From CAZNMF01 sp035547155 (GTDB lineage: Bacteria; Acidobacteriota; Vicinamibacteria; Vicinamibacterales; SCN-69-37), in assembly GCA_035547155.1 (NCBI GenBank), contig DASZVJ010000182.1, forward strand, positions 1 through 14,008: a stretch of 14,008 bases of DNA. Reading direction: 5' to 3'. Below the pieces are notes generated by a model. The model had not been told where the DNA came from. It searched no databases and saw only the letters and a list, made by a program, of their open reading frames with translations. Position 1 is the stretch's first letter; every line of letters starts with the position of its first letter. Below are positions 12,799-14,008 of this stretch, piece by piece. A program made the translations under genes and the position numbers.

Positions 12799-14008
12799 CT
12801 ATCTTCCCCCGAGCGTCAGGGCCACGCCGGTGCGCAGCGTGAACGGCAGCGCCGGATAGCCCGCCGCGGGCTGATAGTCCTCGTCGAGCAGGTTCTCCAT
12901 GCTGACGTACCACCGCGCGCGCGGATGGAACGTGTAGCTCGCGCTCAGATCGATCTTCTGGAAGCCCGCGCTCAGATCGTGATTCGGCAGCAGCATCGAA
13001 TAGCCGAAGTCTGCGTCCGAGAGATACGTGCTTTCGTCCGCTTTGCCGGAGAAGTACCCGGCCAGCACGATCTCGAGCTTGTCCTGCGTGTAGCGCGCCA
13101 TCAGGCTGCCCGAATTCGCCGGCCGCCGGAACGGGCGCCCACCGACGAGCGGCGCGTACTGACCGATCGGAATGTTCGGAAACGCGGGATTGATCGCCGG
13201 AGACAGCACTCCGTCCGAGAGCGACTTCGTCACGACCGCGTCGAGGAACGTGTACGACGCCATCAGCGTCAGCCGGCCAATCGCCGCATCAGATGACAGC
13301 TCGAGCCCCTGCGCACGATAGGACGACGAGTTGACGTACGCGCCGTAGCCGGTCGCGGCCGCCGCTTCCGGCGACACGCCAAACTGCGGCAGCACGCTGC
13401 TGCTCACGTACTCGATCAGATCCGAGAAGTTGTTGTGGAAGTACGTCGCCCGGGCGCGGACGCGACCGCCCGCGAACCCCTGCTCCACCCCCACGTCGAA
13501 GCCGCTGCCGCGTTCCGGCCCGATCGGATCGACGCCCGGCACCGTCCCGTTCACGACGACGTAGAGCGACTGCGATTCCTGATAGATCGTCGGCGCCTTG
13601 ATGCCGCGCCCCGCGTTGAAGAGCACGCGCGTGTCGCCGAGCGCCGCGCTCGCGGACGGTTTGCGGAGATAGGCGGACGCCGACACGCGCGGCGTCGCCG
13701 CGAAGCCGAACGTCGCGTTGTGATCGAAACCGACGCCAGCGGTCACCGATACCGGCCCTCGCGCCGCCTGCGCTTCGACGAACGCGCCAGGATTGTTGCG
13801 CGTCGCCGACAGCGGCGTCCCGGAGTTCGTCGTGCCGTCTTCGTGCTCGAAGCGGACGCCGCCAGACACGCTGAGCGCGCGCTGCACTTGATACGTCGCC
13901 TGTCCGGAGATGACGTGCCGGGTCGTCTCGGCGTCGTACTGCTGCGGATAGGTGCCGCCGTAATCCAGAATCGATTGGCCCGTCACCGAATAGCCGTTCG
14001 CGCCGGTG
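12799..14008 (-). CDS. TonB-dependent outer-membrane receptor, C-terminal barrel (cut by window edge)
   Basis: The 402 visible residues run open to the right edge, so the signal peptide, TonB box and most or all of the plug are outside the window. What is seen is alternating beta-strand and loop sequence typical of the 22-strand barrel: SVSGGVRFEHEDG, RVRARATYFHNNFSDLIEY, RLTLMASYTFLDAVV and LEIVLAGYFSGK. It closes with the family C terminus: YVSMENLLDEDYQPAAGYPA, PFTLRTGVALTLG. GYP near the end and N-L-L-D-E-D-Y are hallmark motifs of this receptor group. Because a PduO adenosyltransferase and BtuFCD-like genes follow on the same strand, a BtuB-like corrinoid role is inferred; the barrel alone does not show the ligand. 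An apparent internal GTG start at 13986 is not the real start. Confidence 0.92.
   Translation of the reverse strand, partial: TGANGYSVTGQSILDYGGTYPQQYDAETTRHVISGQATYQVQRALSVSGGVRFEHEDGTTNSGTPLSATRNNPGAFVEAQAARGPVSVTAGVGFDHNATFGFAATPRVSASAYLRKPSASAALGDTRVLFNAGRGIKAPTIYQESQSLYVVVNGTVPGVDPIGPERGSGFDVGVEQGFAGGRVRARATYFHNNFSDLIEYVSSSVLPQFGVSPEAAAATGYGAYVNSSSYRAQGLELSSDAAIGRLTLMASYTFLDAVVTKSLSDGVLSPAINPAFPNIPIGQYAPLVGGRPFRRPANSGSLMARYTQDKLEIVLAGYFSGKADESTYLSDADFGYSMLLPNHDLSAGFQKIDLSASYTFHPRARWYVSMENLLDEDYQPAAGYPALPFTLRTGVALTLGGR

Noticed and set aside
12707..12913. Minus-strand 68-aa open frame rich in GPRDQGTRG
   Set aside because: It is the AAGGGACC repeat read in one frame plus the out-of-frame end of the TonB-receptor gene.

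Overview
The window is about 14 kb of GC-rich, densely packed bacterial chromosome. It most resembles an Acidobacteriota genome, probably class Vicinamibacteria. That guess rests on the high GC, the intergenic repeat types (GTAG-headed palindromes, tandem AAGGGACC and GGTTCC repeats, and the CCTTCGCCAAGGCTACGG motif) and a 50-aa protein of a kind I associate with that phylum. It is an inference from pattern recognition, not a search result.

Left part (1-5847, all minus strand, read right to left): gpsA, ftsY, ribD, ribE and ribBA are joined by overlaps or a 3-nt gap, with a TMEM175-type channel gene 15 nt further on, so the six probably share a transcript. After a 304-bp repeat-filled gap comes the first 16 codons of ffh, which may have its own promoter. 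Thus the two SRP GTPase genes (ftsY, ffh) bracket a riboflavin pathway that lacks ribH here. A -10-like box lies 7 nt before gpsA, suggesting a leaderless transcript.

Middle (5848-9084): recA is read rightward from a near-consensus promoter (TTGACA, 17 nt, TAGAAT). It converges on a 50-aa basic protein gene (minus), which diverges from a serine alpha/beta hydrolase gene. Then come an AAGGGACC tandem repeat and a DUF4126-type membrane protein gene.

Right part (9195-14008, all minus): a cobalamin-type uptake and activation locus. It runs from a TonB-dependent receptor (partial, entering from the right edge) through a 213-bp repeat-filled gap to a PduO-type cob(I)alamin adenosyltransferase, a periplasmic binding protein, a FecCD/BtuC permease and a BtuD-like ATPase. 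The last four are tightly coupled. The adenosyltransferase is what points to B12 rather than iron-siderophore or heme.

The most notable non-coding signal is a family of REP-like units: a GTAG head, then an 8-bp perfect stem with a 6-nt loop. Three perfect copies and one degenerate copy lie in two gaps, and a related pair with different stems lies near ffh. One copy supplies the stop codon of the ATPase gene. I see no defence system, CRISPR array, prophage, transposase gene, tRNA or rRNA, and no clear case for an entirely new system.
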